Shown piece by piece: positions 1 to 6,341 of a stretch of DNA of 19,224 bases. How positions within the stretch are numbered: the first letter of the stretch is position 1; every line of letters starts with the position of its first letter. The notes under the pieces are model-generated. The model worked only from the letters and a program-made list of their open reading frames with translations, did no database searches and had not been told where the DNA came from. The position numbers were made by a program, and so were the translations under genes. Source of the DNA: JBKHDT01 sp046541195 (GTDB taxonomy: Bacteria > Pseudomonadota > Gammaproteobacteria > Halothiobacillales > Halothiobacillaceae); assembly GCA_046541195.1 (NCBI GenBank), contig JBKHDT010000045.1:1-19224 (forward strand), in the 5' to 3' direction.

Positions 1-306
1 CTGCGGGGGATCGACCTAGCCGGTGACCTGGGCGATCCGGTGCGGGCGGCCGGCGCCGGTGAGGTGGTCTATGCCGGTGACGGCTTGCCGGGTTACGGCA
101 ACCTGCTGATCGTCAAGCACGACCCGCGACACCTGTCGGCCTATGCGTTCAATCGCAAGCTGTTGGTCGCGGAAGGGGACCGCGTCCGGGCCGGTCAGCA
201 GATCGCGACAATGGGGCGCGACGGGACGCGGCCTCCGGCCCTGCATTTCCAGATCCGGCTTGACGGCAAGCCCGTCGATCCACTGCGTTTCCTGCCGCCG
301 CGCTGA
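1..306 (+). CDS. nlpD: NlpD-like LysM/M23 murein hydrolase activator, C-terminal part (5' end outside the window)
   Basis: Partial gene read in frame from base 1 to the TGA at 304-306, giving about 101 residues. It matches the end of the degenerate M23 (LytM) domain of NlpD: a GxGEVVYAGDGLPGYGNLL strand, a VKHDPRHLSAYAFN segment, VRAGQQIATMG, then ALHFQIRLDGKPVDPLRFLP at the C-terminus. In active M23 peptidases the last motif is HxH (HLHFE); here the first His is Ala. That fits NlpD, which is not itself an enzyme but an outer-membrane lipoprotein that activates the septal amidase AmiC (family knowledge). The LysM domain and signal peptide would lie upstream, out of view. The rpoS gene 380 bases downstream gives the classic nlpD-rpoS order and strongly supports the name. 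Confidence 0.88.
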   Translation: MRGIDLAGDLGDPVRAAGAGEVVYAGDGLPGYGNLLIVKHDPRHLSAYAFNRKLLVAEGDRVRAGQQIATMGRDGTRPPALHFQIRLDGKPVDPLRFLPPR

Positions 307-366
307 GGCGGTGTGCCGGATCATTCAAGTGGTTGTCATCAAATAAGCCGGCTCTTCGTGCCATAA

Positions 367-383
367 GGACAACCCGGTTGTCC
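367..383. repeat. Perfect 8-1-8 palindrome overlapping the -35 box
   Basis: GGACAACC C GGTTGTCC: two perfect 8-base arms around one central C. A further GGTTGTC copy lies at 331-337, in the same direction as the right arm. The geometry is that of a dimeric repressor or activator site. Because the right arm contains the candidate -35 hexamer, binding there would be expected to block or alter RNA polymerase access (inference). It could alternatively act as a short RNA hairpin if read through from nlpD. Confidence 0.45.
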
Positions 384-406
384 TGCACGGGGTCGCTCGT
401 GATAAT
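378..406 (+). promoter_or_regulatory. Candidate sigma-70 promoter for rpoS
   Basis: TTGTCC at 378-383 (4 of 6 matches to TTGACA) is separated by exactly 17 bases from GATAAT at 401-406 (5 of 6 matches to TATAAT). It is the best promoter match I found in the nlpD-rpoS gap and points toward rpoS. Transcription would start near 412-414, giving a leader of about 270 bases. The -35 hexamer is the right end of the palindrome at 367-383. Confidence 0.5.
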
Positions 407-686
407 CGGGACGTCTTTTCGGAAATTGCCGATCCGATCATTCCGCGGGCCGGGTCCGGCATGGTGCTGCCCGGTTTCGGGGATGAACATGGCCCGGGTC
501 GGCGCGCATTCCTGTGACGGACGTTCGGGGGCAGCCCACGGCCTGTGTCCGGTGCTGGATTTCCCGCCGGGCTCGTGGCGCAATCGCAAAACGTCGTCTC
601 GGCCGGGACGTTCGGACCGGACCAGATATCCTTTGGAGGTGTCGTCCCCCGGCCAGGGGCGACAGGGGCAGGATCGGGGTGGATTC

Positions 687-1727
687 ATGGCACGCAGGCG
701 CAGGGAACAGCAGGATGGATCGGACCGGACGGGTTCGCAATTCACGCTTGAGGAAGGCGGGATTCCGATTTCGCTGCGCCCGGTCGCCGAGCGTGAACCG
801 GAAGACACGGCGGACGTCGAATCCGGTCGGGAAGAAGAAACCGACAACGCCTGGCAGGAGGATAACCCGCGCTTCGCGGCCAGTGCCGCCGAAGGAGTCG
901 ACCCGGTGCGACTCTACCTCAACGACATCGAGACCGAGCGGCTGCTGACGCCCGAGGAGGAGGTGCACTACGCGCGCCTGGCTCAAAAGGGAGACGAAGC
1001 CGCCCGACGCAAGATGATCGTCTGCAACCTGCGGCTGGTGGTCAAACTCGCGCGTCGTTATCTCAATCGCGGCCTGGACCTGCTTGACCTGATCGAGGAA
1101 GGCAACCTCGGCCTGATGCGCGCCGTCGAGAAATTCGATCCCGAGCGGGGATTCCGGTTCTCGACTTACGCGACCTGGTGGATCCGCCAGACCATCGAGC
1201 GTGGGCTGATGAACCAGTCGCGTACCGTCCGGCTGCCGGTGCATGTGGTCAAGGAAGTCAACGCCTACAATCGGGCCGCTCGTGCGCTGGCCCAGTCGCA
1301 GCAGGGTGACGCCAGTGCCGAGCAGATCGCCTCGCACCTGGACCGGTCCGTCACGGAAGTGCATCGCTACATGACCTGGGGCGAGCGGGAAACCTCCGTG
1401 GATATTCCGCTGCGCGGCAGCGAGGACCTTTCCTTGCTGGACCTGCTGCCGGACGACCAGGGCCGGTCGCCGGACGAGGTAACCCAGACCAGCGACGCGA
1501 TGGCTGCCATCGAGGCGGCGCTGGATCAGCTCGATGAAAAGCAGCGTGCCGTGCTGATGCAGCGCTTTGGCTTGCGCGGTCACGAGCCGGCCACGCTGGA
1601 GGAGGTCGGCAAGGTCATGAACGTGACCCGCGAGCGCGTCCGCCAAATCCAGATCGAGGCATTGAAGCGCTTGCGGATCATGCTCAGGCGCGAGGGCTTG
1701 TCGCTGGACACCATGCTTTCGGACTGA
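687..1727 (+). CDS. rpoS: RNA polymerase sigma factor RpoS (sigma-38)
   Basis: 346 residues (E. coli RpoS has 330). This is the stationary-phase/general stress sigma factor, a group 2 member of the sigma-70 family. Visible in order: an acidic variable N-terminus (1-70); region 1.2 (DPVRLYLNDIE, from about 72); region 2 with NLRLVVKLARRY (about 114-125), DLIEEGNLGLMRAVEKFD and FSTYATWWIRQTIERG (core binding, -10 recognition and melting); region 3 (about 180-260); and region 4 with TLEEVGKVMNVTRERVRQIQ, the -35-binding helix-turn-helix. The ATG at 687 is preferred, with a GGGGTGGA purine stretch (676-683) before it; the frame stays open upstream but without a credible start and ribosome-binding site pair. 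The neighbouring nlpD and the region 2-4 match separate it from RpoD, which is far longer, and RpoH. Confidence 0.95.
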   Translation: MARRRREQQDGSDRTGSQFTLEEGGIPISLRPVAEREPEDTADVESGREEETDNAWQEDNPRFAASAAEGVDPVRLYLNDIETERLLTPEEEVHYARLAQKGDEAARRKMIVCNLRLVVKLARRYLNRGLDLLDLIEEGNLGLMRAVEKFDPERGFRFSTYATWWIRQTIERGLMNQSRTVRLPVHVVKEVNAYNRAARALAQSQQGDASAEQIASHLDRSVTEVHRYMTWGERETSVDIPLRGSEDLSLLDLLPDDQGRSPDEVTQTSDAMAAIEAALDQLDEKQRAVLMQRFGLRGHEPATLEEVGKVMNVTRERVRQIQIEALKRLRIMLRREGLSLDTMLSD

Positions 1728-1854
1728 ACACCCGCGCTGCAGGCCCGGGCGCGGATTTCGGGCCGATCCCGACCGATCCCGACCGGCCTGGCGGGTTGTC
1801 TCGTCTGCAGCACGGTGGGCAAGTGCAGGCAGGGCACTTCGGGCCTAGCCGGCT

Positions 1855-1886
1855 GGCACGCGATCGACGTGGGCGTGCCGGATTTT
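1855..1886 (+). terminator. Weak terminator-like hairpin between rpoS and slyA
   Basis: GGCACGC (1855-1861) pairs perfectly with GCGTGCC (1873-1879) across an 11-base loop and is followed by GGATTTTC. It could end rpoS transcripts, but it lies only about 27 bases before the slyA ATG, so a role as a slyA leader or attenuator hairpin is equally possible. Upstream, at 1764-1783, the 10-mer CGATCCCGAC occurs twice in tandem. Confidence 0.3.
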
Positions 1887-1906
1887 CTCAGGAAAACCCT
1901 ATCGAC

Positions 1907-2383
1907 ATGATTATCGACGAGAATTTCGACATTTGTTCCGAGGATCGGCTGCCGGTGCTGCTGGTCCGCGTGACCCAGCTCTGGCGACAGCGTGTGGATG
2001 CCGAACTGGCTCATCACGGACTCAGCCAGGCCAAGTGGCAGACCCTGGCGACGCTCTCGCTGCATCCTGAGGGCATGATCCAGTCTGAACTGGCCGAAAC
2101 ACTGGGCGTGGAGGGTCCGAGCCTGGTCGCAATGATCGACCGGCTGTCGCGGGATCACTGGGTGGAGCGCAACGCCTGCAGCAGCGACCGGCGTTGCAAG
2201 ATCATCCGCCTGACCGAGCGTGCGATGCCCCTGATCGACGACATACGGAAGATTTCCGAAAAGGTCTATGCGGACCTGCTCGACGGCACGACCGCCGATG
2301 AGATGAAGGTGACCGAGCACTTTTTGCGTCGGTTGCGGGACAAGCTTGCGGCCGAGAAGGTCCGGCGCAAGCGCCGGGGCTGA
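1907..2383 (+). CDS. slyA: SlyA-like MarR-family transcriptional regulator
   Basis: 158 residues, the size of SlyA (about 144-146) and other MarR proteins. The winged helix-turn-helix is clear: QSELAETLGVEGPSLVAMIDRL (recognition helix region) followed by the wing NACSSDRRCKIIRLTERAMPLI. The wing closely resembles SlyA ([21 protein letters not shown]), including the DxR motif of the family. N- and C-terminal helices would form the dimer. SlyA proteins regulate envelope, stress and virulence genes, often by displacing H-NS or by sensing small aromatic molecules (family knowledge). The ATG at 1907 is chosen because the protein then begins like other SlyA proteins; AGGA at 1890-1893 is a somewhat distant ribosome-binding site. 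The frame is open further upstream to 1796. Name confidence is moderate, because several MarR paralogues share this wing. Confidence 0.82.
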   Translation: MIIDENFDICSEDRLPVLLVRVTQLWRQRVDAELAHHGLSQAKWQTLATLSLHPEGMIQSELAETLGVEGPSLVAMIDRLSRDHWVERNACSSDRRCKIIRLTERAMPLIDDIRKISEKVYADLLDGTTADEMKVTEHFLRRLRDKLAAEKVRRKRRG

Positions 2384-2512
2384 GAAGCCAGGATGAGTGG
2401 CCACCGGAGCCGGATCGAGGTCTGAACAGGCGCAGGCGGTCGCGCATGGCCCCGGCCCGCCGCTTGAAGGCGGACTCGCCCATGTCAAGACGAAGCCGGT
2501 ACGCCATCCACG

Positions 2513-2560
2513 ACGGCGCCCGGCTGACCGCCTTCAACCGGGCAGACAGCCGGGCGCCGT
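2513..2560. terminator. Long stem-loop between convergent slyA and pepA
   Basis: A perfect 13-base inverted repeat: ACGGCGCCCGGCT (2513-2525) with AGCCGGGCGCCGT (2548-2560), loop 22 bases. It lies between two genes that end facing each other, the usual place of a shared terminator, although neither side carries a run of T directly after the stem. The surrounding 2384-2592 gap holds no convincing gene. Confidence 0.4.
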
Positions 2561-2583
2561 GCCCGCCGCACGCCGGCACTTTT
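2559..2583 (+). terminator. Candidate rho-independent terminator for slyA
   Basis: GTGCC (2559-2563) pairs with GGCAC (2575-2579) and is followed at once by TTTT (2580-2583), then CTG. The stem is short but the T run sits in the right place. Its left arm overlaps the end of the larger 2513-2560 stem by two bases, so the two structures compete slightly. Confidence 0.4.
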
Positions 2584-2592
2584 CTGATCCGA

Positions 2593-4104
2593 TCAACCTT
2601 CGGACTGCTTTCGGACCCGCTGCAGCAGGAACTCGACAAGCAGGGGAACCGGCCGTCCGGTCGCGCCCTTCTTGTCGCCGGTTTTCCAGGCGGTGCCTGC
2701 GATGTCCAGGTGGGCCCAGTGGAACGCCTTCGCGAACCGCGACAGGAAACAGGCGGCCGTGATCGTGCCACCTTCGCGGCCGCCGATATTGGCCATGTCC
2801 GCGAAGTTGCTCTTGAGCAGTTCCTGGTATTCGTCCCAGAGCGGCAGTTCCCAGACCCGGTCCAGCATAGTTTCACCGGCCTTCTGAAGTTCATGCACCA
2901 GCGGTCGGTGATTGCCGAGCACCGCGGAGGGTTCGCGCCCGAGCGCGATGATGCAGGCGCCGGTGAGCGTGGCCATGTCGATGACCGCCTCCGGCTTGTA
3001 ACGCTCGGCATAGCTGAGCGCATCGCACAGAATCAGCCGCCCTTCCGCGTCGGTGTTGAGTACCTCGATGGTCTGGCCGGAAAGGCTGGTGACGATGTCC
3101 CCCGGCTTGAGCGCCGAACCGTCCGGCATGTTTTCCACCGAGGGTATCAGGCCGACCACGTTCATCGGCAGCTGCATCGTGGCCACGGCAGCCATCACAC
3201 CGAGGACGGCGGCGGCCCCGGACATGTCGTACTTCATTTCGTCCATGCCCGCGCCGGGCTTGATCGAGATGCCGCCGGAGTCGAAGGTCACGCCCTTGCC
3301 CACCAGCACGATCGGGGGGCTCTGGTCGTCCAGGCCGGTGTGTTCCATTACGATGAACCTCGGCGGTTGGCGGCTGCCGCGGGCGACGGCCAGCAGCGCA
3401 CCCATGCCGAGCGTTTCCATGCGCGATTCGTCCAGCACCTCGACCGCCAGGTCGGGGCAGGTCTGTCCGAGCTCGCGGGCCTGGTTGGCCAGATGCTCCG
3501 GGGTGCAGACATTGCCCGGGCGATTCGCGAGATCCCGAGCCAGCCTCATGCCGGCGGCGATCGTTGTCGCCTCCCGGATGGCCGTCTCGGCGGCCGTGAG
3601 GTCGCGGCGGCTCGAGATCATCAGCGTGATCTTGCGCAACGGACGCCGCGGCCGCGATGCCGACTCGCTCTTGAACTCGTTGAATTCGTAGAGCGCGTCC
3701 TCGACGGCGAGGACCGCGTGCTTGAGCACGTCGTCGCGGTCGGCGCCGCGCACCTCCAGCTCCGTGAGCAGGTTGACGCACTCGCTGCCGCCACGCGGCT
3801 TCAGCGCCGTGACCGAGGCGGCCATCGCCTTGCGGAAGGCCTTGAGATCGAATTGCCGCTCCTTGCCCAGACCCACCAGCAGGACGCGCTCGGCCTGGAT
3901 GCCAGGCACCGCGTGCAGCAGCAGGGTGTCCCCGGCTTCCCCGTCCATGTCGCCCCGCCGCAGCAGGTTCCCGAGCAATCCATCGCTGGCCTGATCGATT
4001 GCCTCGGCCGGCGCGGACAGACGACGGGATTCGAACACGCCGACGACCAGGCAGGCACTGCGTTGCTTTTCGGGACTGCCACTCTTGACGGAATACTCGA
4101 GCAT
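2593..4104 (-). CDS. pepA: Leucyl aminopeptidase PepA (M17, cytosol aminopeptidase)
   Basis: 503 residues, exactly the E. coli PepA length. This hexameric two-metal (Mn/Zn) M17 aminopeptidase removes N-terminal residues from peptides in the cytoplasm; some homologues also bind DNA (XerC/D accessory protein, carAB repressor). All key residues are seen at E. coli numbering: metal ligands K270, D275, D293, D352, E354 and catalytic K282 and R356. The M17 signature NTDAEGRL is at 350-357 and KGVTFDSGGISIKPG at 270-284. An N-terminal macro-like domain covers about 1-165. The ATG at 4104 has GAGGAA about eight bases upstream, and the product then begins like E. coli PepA; the frame itself runs open to 4647 but the upstream extension is unrelated. 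No holC gene follows, unlike in many relatives. Confidence 0.96.
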   Translation of the reverse strand: MLEYSVKSGSPEKQRSACLVVGVFESRRLSAPAEAIDQASDGLLGNLLRRGDMDGEAGDTLLLHAVPGIQAERVLLVGLGKERQFDLKAFRKAMAASVTALKPRGGSECVNLLTELEVRGADRDDVLKHAVLAVEDALYEFNEFKSESASRPRRPLRKITLMISSRRDLTAAETAIREATTIAAGMRLARDLANRPGNVCTPEHLANQARELGQTCPDLAVEVLDESRMETLGMGALLAVARGSRQPPRFIVMEHTGLDDQSPPIVLVGKGVTFDSGGISIKPGAGMDEMKYDMSGAAAVLGVMAAVATMQLPMNVVGLIPSVENMPDGSALKPGDIVTSLSGQTIEVLNTDAEGRLILCDALSYAERYKPEAVIDMATLTGACIIALGREPSAVLGNHRPLVHELQKAGETMLDRVWELPLWDEYQELLKSNFADMANIGGREGGTITAACFLSRFAKAFHWAHLDIAGTAWKTGDKKGATGRPVPLLVEFLLQRVRKQSEG

Positions 4105-4149
4105 GGGGTTGTTCCTCGCTTTGGTGGGTTGGGTCGCGCAGGATTCGCA

Positions 4150-4199
4150 CGATCGCGAAGTCCTGCCCATTCGGTGGTAGTCTATCATTCGCGCGATCG
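4150..4199. promoter_or_regulatory. Divergent pepA / membrane-protein control region with imperfect inverted repeat
   Basis: The 183-base gap between the divergent starts contains CGATCGCGAA (4150-4159) and TTCGCGCGATCG (4188-4199), an inverted repeat apart from one extra CG. The 28 bases between the arms are the most AT-rich part of the gap and include TATCAT (4183-4188), a possible -10 for the rightward gene. It may be a shared operator, but no clear -35 boxes were found. Confidence 0.3.
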
Positions 4200-4287
4200 G
4201 GCGACCCTGCGCCGTGCCGGACCGGCGCTTGCCGGGCCCGGGGCTTTCGGCCGAATCGCCAGACCAAAACGCCAGGAGGAACAGCCC

Positions 4288-4557
4288 ATGAACCCCGAAC
4301 CCAGTGACCAGGACACCCCCGAGCCCGGTCCGGTCAAGCCTGCCGAGCGATCCGGCAATGACGCCATCGGTCGGGCGTCCAAGTGGATGATGATCGTCGG
4401 CATCGTGCTGACGGCCATCGGCATGATCTTCGGGATGGGTGGCATGATGCTCGGATACACCGACACGGCCGTGGTCGACCTGATCATGATCGTTCCCGGG
4501 GGCTTTCTGATGACCTTTGCCGGACTGACCGGGTGGATTCTGTCGGGCGGGCGCTGA
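4288..4557 (+). CDS. Small two-helix inner-membrane protein of unknown function
   Basis: 89 residues. The first 32 residues are polar, Pro- and acid-rich (PEPSDQDTPEPG), followed by two hydrophobic segments: about 34-55 (MMIVGIVLTAIGMIFGMGGMML) and about 62-86 (DLIMIVPGGFLMTFAGLTGW). The Gly/Met-rich helices and short DTAV connection suggest a helical hairpin in the inner membrane. I do not recognise a named family. The start is well supported: AGGAGG at 4274-4279, eight bases before the ATG. The gene is divergent from pepA and is followed after 58 bases by a lipoprotein gene on the same strand, so the two may be co-transcribed. It is very likely a real gene, because the frame is membrane-like and has its own strong ribosome-binding site. 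Confidence 0.7.
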   Translation: MNPEPSDQDTPEPGPVKPAERSGNDAIGRASKWMMIVGIVLTAIGMIFGMGGMMLGYTDTAVVDLIMIVPGGFLMTFAGLTGWILSGGR

Positions 4558-4615
4558 CCGGGTGCGGCCCTCGACGCGGTCTGCCCGCCCATCGCCGACC
4601 CATTCGGGAGTGCTC

Positions 4616-5608
4616 GTGATTACCGCCATTTTCCGCTTCGCGCCCATGCGCTTGTCGGCCAGTCTGCTGCCGGCGCTGCTGCTTTCGGGCTGCGCGAGCG
4701 ATCCGGTGGCGTCGGTGCGTCAAGCCACGACCGAGGCGACCTTCCTGTGTGGTGTTCTCGAAGTGGACGCGCGCTTTTCGCAGGAGCGGCTTGCGCTGAC
4801 GGTTGCGGATCAGACTTACCGTCTTGATCAGGTGATCTCGGGTTCCGGGGCGCGCTACCTGGGCAAGGGACCAGGGAACCAGGCTGTCGAATTCTGGAAC
4901 CGGGGGGATGAGGCCATCCTGACGGTCGGCAGCCAGGCGTATCCGCGGTGCGTGACTGCCAGTCTGGATGAGGTGGCGGGCTATCGCGCGCTGGGCGTGG
5001 AGCCTGACTGGTCCTGGACCCTGGGACCCGGGGAAGCTGTGCTGCGGCTGCCGCATGAGCGCCGGTCGTTTTCGGCGCCCCGCCGTGTCGTCCGGGAAGG
5101 GCCGGATGGCTGGCTGATGCCTGCGGCGGATGGCCCGGTGGAAATCCGGCGGTCGCCTGGCCCCTGCAATGACACCATGAGCGAGCGGATCTATCCCGAT
5201 CAGGTCGTGCTGAGCTTCGAGGAGCGGCAGTGGCGTGGTTGCGGCACCGACCCCGCCGGCCTGTTGCAGGTGACCGCCTGGCAGCTGGTTGACCGGGACG
5301 GGGTCTCCGTGCCGGCCGGCGTGCAGATCACGATGGCGCTGGACCCGGAGGGCCGGGTAGCCGGCAAGTCAGCCTGCAACCGCTACTTCGGCCGCTATCG
5401 CCTGGCGGATGGCAAGACGCTGGTCTTCGGTCCGCTGGCCAGCAGCCGAATGACCTGTCCCGGGCCGATCATGGACTGGGAGCAGGCCTACCTGGCCCAT
5501 TTCGAGGGGCCGCTTCGGTTTTCGATTGATGAGCGGGGCCGGCTCGAGCTGGTCGATTCAACGGGTGTTCGGCTGACTTTTCGACCGCGGCCCGCCGCCG
5601 GGGACTGA
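4616..5608 (+). CDS. Three-domain envelope lipoprotein: MliC-type lysozyme inhibitor, COG3650-like and META (HslJ-like) domains
   Basis: 330 residues from GTG at 4616 (GGGAG at 4606-4610 just upstream). A lipoprotein signal ends in the lipobox LSGC with the modified Cys at 26. An MliC-like domain follows at about 43-113 (SGSGARY at 75-81, FWNRGDEA at 93-100, paired Cys 45 and 112), as in inhibitors of C-type lysozyme. Residues about 122-210 look like the COG3650 domain (GVEPDWSWTL, then CNDTMSERIYP and GCG). A META domain covers about 216-324 (TAWQLV, GKSACNRYFGRY, LASSRMTCPGP). Residues after lipobox Cys are Ala-Ser-Asp, which suggests outer-membrane sorting. The likely role is protection of the envelope against lysozyme or stress (inference from the families). 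The ATG at 4646 is an alternative start but has no ribosome-binding site and would give a shorter signal. Confidence 0.8.
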   Translation: MITAIFRFAPMRLSASLLPALLLSGCASDPVASVRQATTEATFLCGVLEVDARFSQERLALTVADQTYRLDQVISGSGARYLGKGPGNQAVEFWNRGDEAILTVGSQAYPRCVTASLDEVAGYRALGVEPDWSWTLGPGEAVLRLPHERRSFSAPRRVVREGPDGWLMPAADGPVEIRRSPGPCNDTMSERIYPDQVVLSFEERQWRGCGTDPAGLLQVTAWQLVDRDGVSVPAGVQITMALDPEGRVAGKSACNRYFGRYRLADGKTLVFGPLASSRMTCPGPIMDWEQAYLAHFEGPLRFSIDERGRLELVDSTGVRLTFRPRPAAGD

Positions 5609-5618
5609 ATCGGCCGGC

Positions 5619-6341
5619 CTACCAGAGTCCCGAGAGCAGGCGGCGGATCGGCAGCGGACCAGGGCCACTCAGGCGTTCCTGCACCAAGGCACAAAACAGT
5701 TCGGCCGTTGCCAGGGCATCGGACAAGGCATGGTGGGCGTCGTAGCGGGGCAGGTGGTGGCGCAGGCGCAGGCTGTCCAGCCGCAGGGCATCCTGGCGCC
5801 AGCTGACGTGCCGACGTTCGAACTGCTGCCGGGCAAGCGCCATGGTGTCGATGACCGGCAGGGCCAGGCCCGCCCCCCAGAGTTGTCTGCAGGCTCGTTG
5901 CAGGAATGCCATCTCGAAACGGGCATTGTGCGCGACCAGAATCCGGCCGGTCAGCGCCTCAAGCAGGGCGGTGAGCGCCGGTTCAAGCGCACTGCCATCG
6001 GCAGCCAGATCGTCGGTAATGCAGTGGATGACCGCACTGGCCTCCGGAATCGCCTGCTCCGGTCGAACGAGAATGTGCCTGGCGCTGCCCAGATCCACCT
6101 CCATGCCTTCCATGCCCACCCAGCCGATGCTCAACAGTCCGTCTCGGCGGCTGTCCAGGCCGGTGGTCTCGAAATCGACGACCAGGTAGTGGCCGCTGCG
6201 CCAGTCCGCGGACAGTGTCGGCAGGGGGGATTCCAGAAACGTCCGCAGTGGCGAGGGTCTGGCATGCCGGGCCAGGTGTCGCCGCCGCAGTTCCAGCACC
6301 GAAACCAGCGGCAGCAGGTCGCTCAGTTGCAATCGCCCCAT
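5619..6341 (-). CDS. DnaQ-like DEDDh 3'-5' exonuclease
   Basis: 240 residues. Exo I motif VVDFETTG (D56, E58), Exo II HNARFEMAFL (138-147) and Exo III YDAHHALSDALATAEL (H203, D208) show a DEDDh RNase T/DnaQ fold. The usual Exo II Asp is Glu143, a conservative change. A 50-residue basic N-terminal extension precedes the catalytic domain. The family removes nucleotides from DNA or RNA 3' ends; this single-domain member could act in repair, RNA turnover or on small nucleotide substrates. Its ATG (6341-6339) overlaps the stop of the upstream CBS/DUF294 gene in a TGATG arrangement, which suggests coupled translation and a shared job. It ends only 10 bases from the convergent lipoprotein gene. Similar exonucleases occur beside VC_2705-type symporters in other gammaproteobacteria (my recollection, not checked). 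Confidence 0.85.
   Translation of the reverse strand: MGRLQLSDLLPLVSVLELRRRHLARHARPSPLRTFLESPLPTLSADWRSGHYLVVDFETTGLDSRRDGLLSIGWVGMEGMEVDLGSARHILVRPEQAIPEASAVIHCITDDLAADGSALEPALTALLEALTGRILVAHNARFEMAFLQRACRQLWGAGLALPVIDTMALARQQFERRHVSWRQDALRLDSLRLRHHLPRYDAHHALSDALATAELFCALVQERLSGPGPLPIRRLLSGLW

Larger units (their letters stand above)
307..686 (+). other. nlpD-rpoS intergenic region: candidate rpoS promoter and long leader
   Basis: No convincing gene in these 380 bases, although the rpoS frame stays open upstream to 333. It holds a 17-base palindrome (367-383), a sigma-70-like promoter (378-406), and an untranslated leader of roughly 270 bases before the rpoS ATG. The leader has several possible stems: AACGTC (590-595) with GACGTT (607-612), and GTCG-T-CCCC (641-649) with GGGGCGAC (656-663), the latter 23 bases before the start codon. 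A strong GGAGG (635-639) stands 47 bases before the ATG and has no well-placed start of its own. Long structured rpoS leaders are targets of small RNAs in enteric bacteria (known); whether that is true here is inference. Confidence 0.5.

Noticed and set aside
1764..1783. Tandem 10-base repeat CGATCCCGAC as a CRISPR or variable repeat locus
   Set aside because: Only two copies with no spacer; probably chance or a small slippage event.
2202..2592. Possible small minus-strand gene after pepA (reading MAYRLRLDMGESAFKRR)
   Set aside because: It would run into the slyA coding region, has no recognisable family, and the segment contains the terminator-like stems. It is not holC.
2446..4557. 703-codon open frame on the plus strand covering the pepA antisense
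   Set aside because: Only its last 89 codons (from 4288) are protein-like and have a ribosome-binding site. The rest mirrors pepA and has low-complexity composition.
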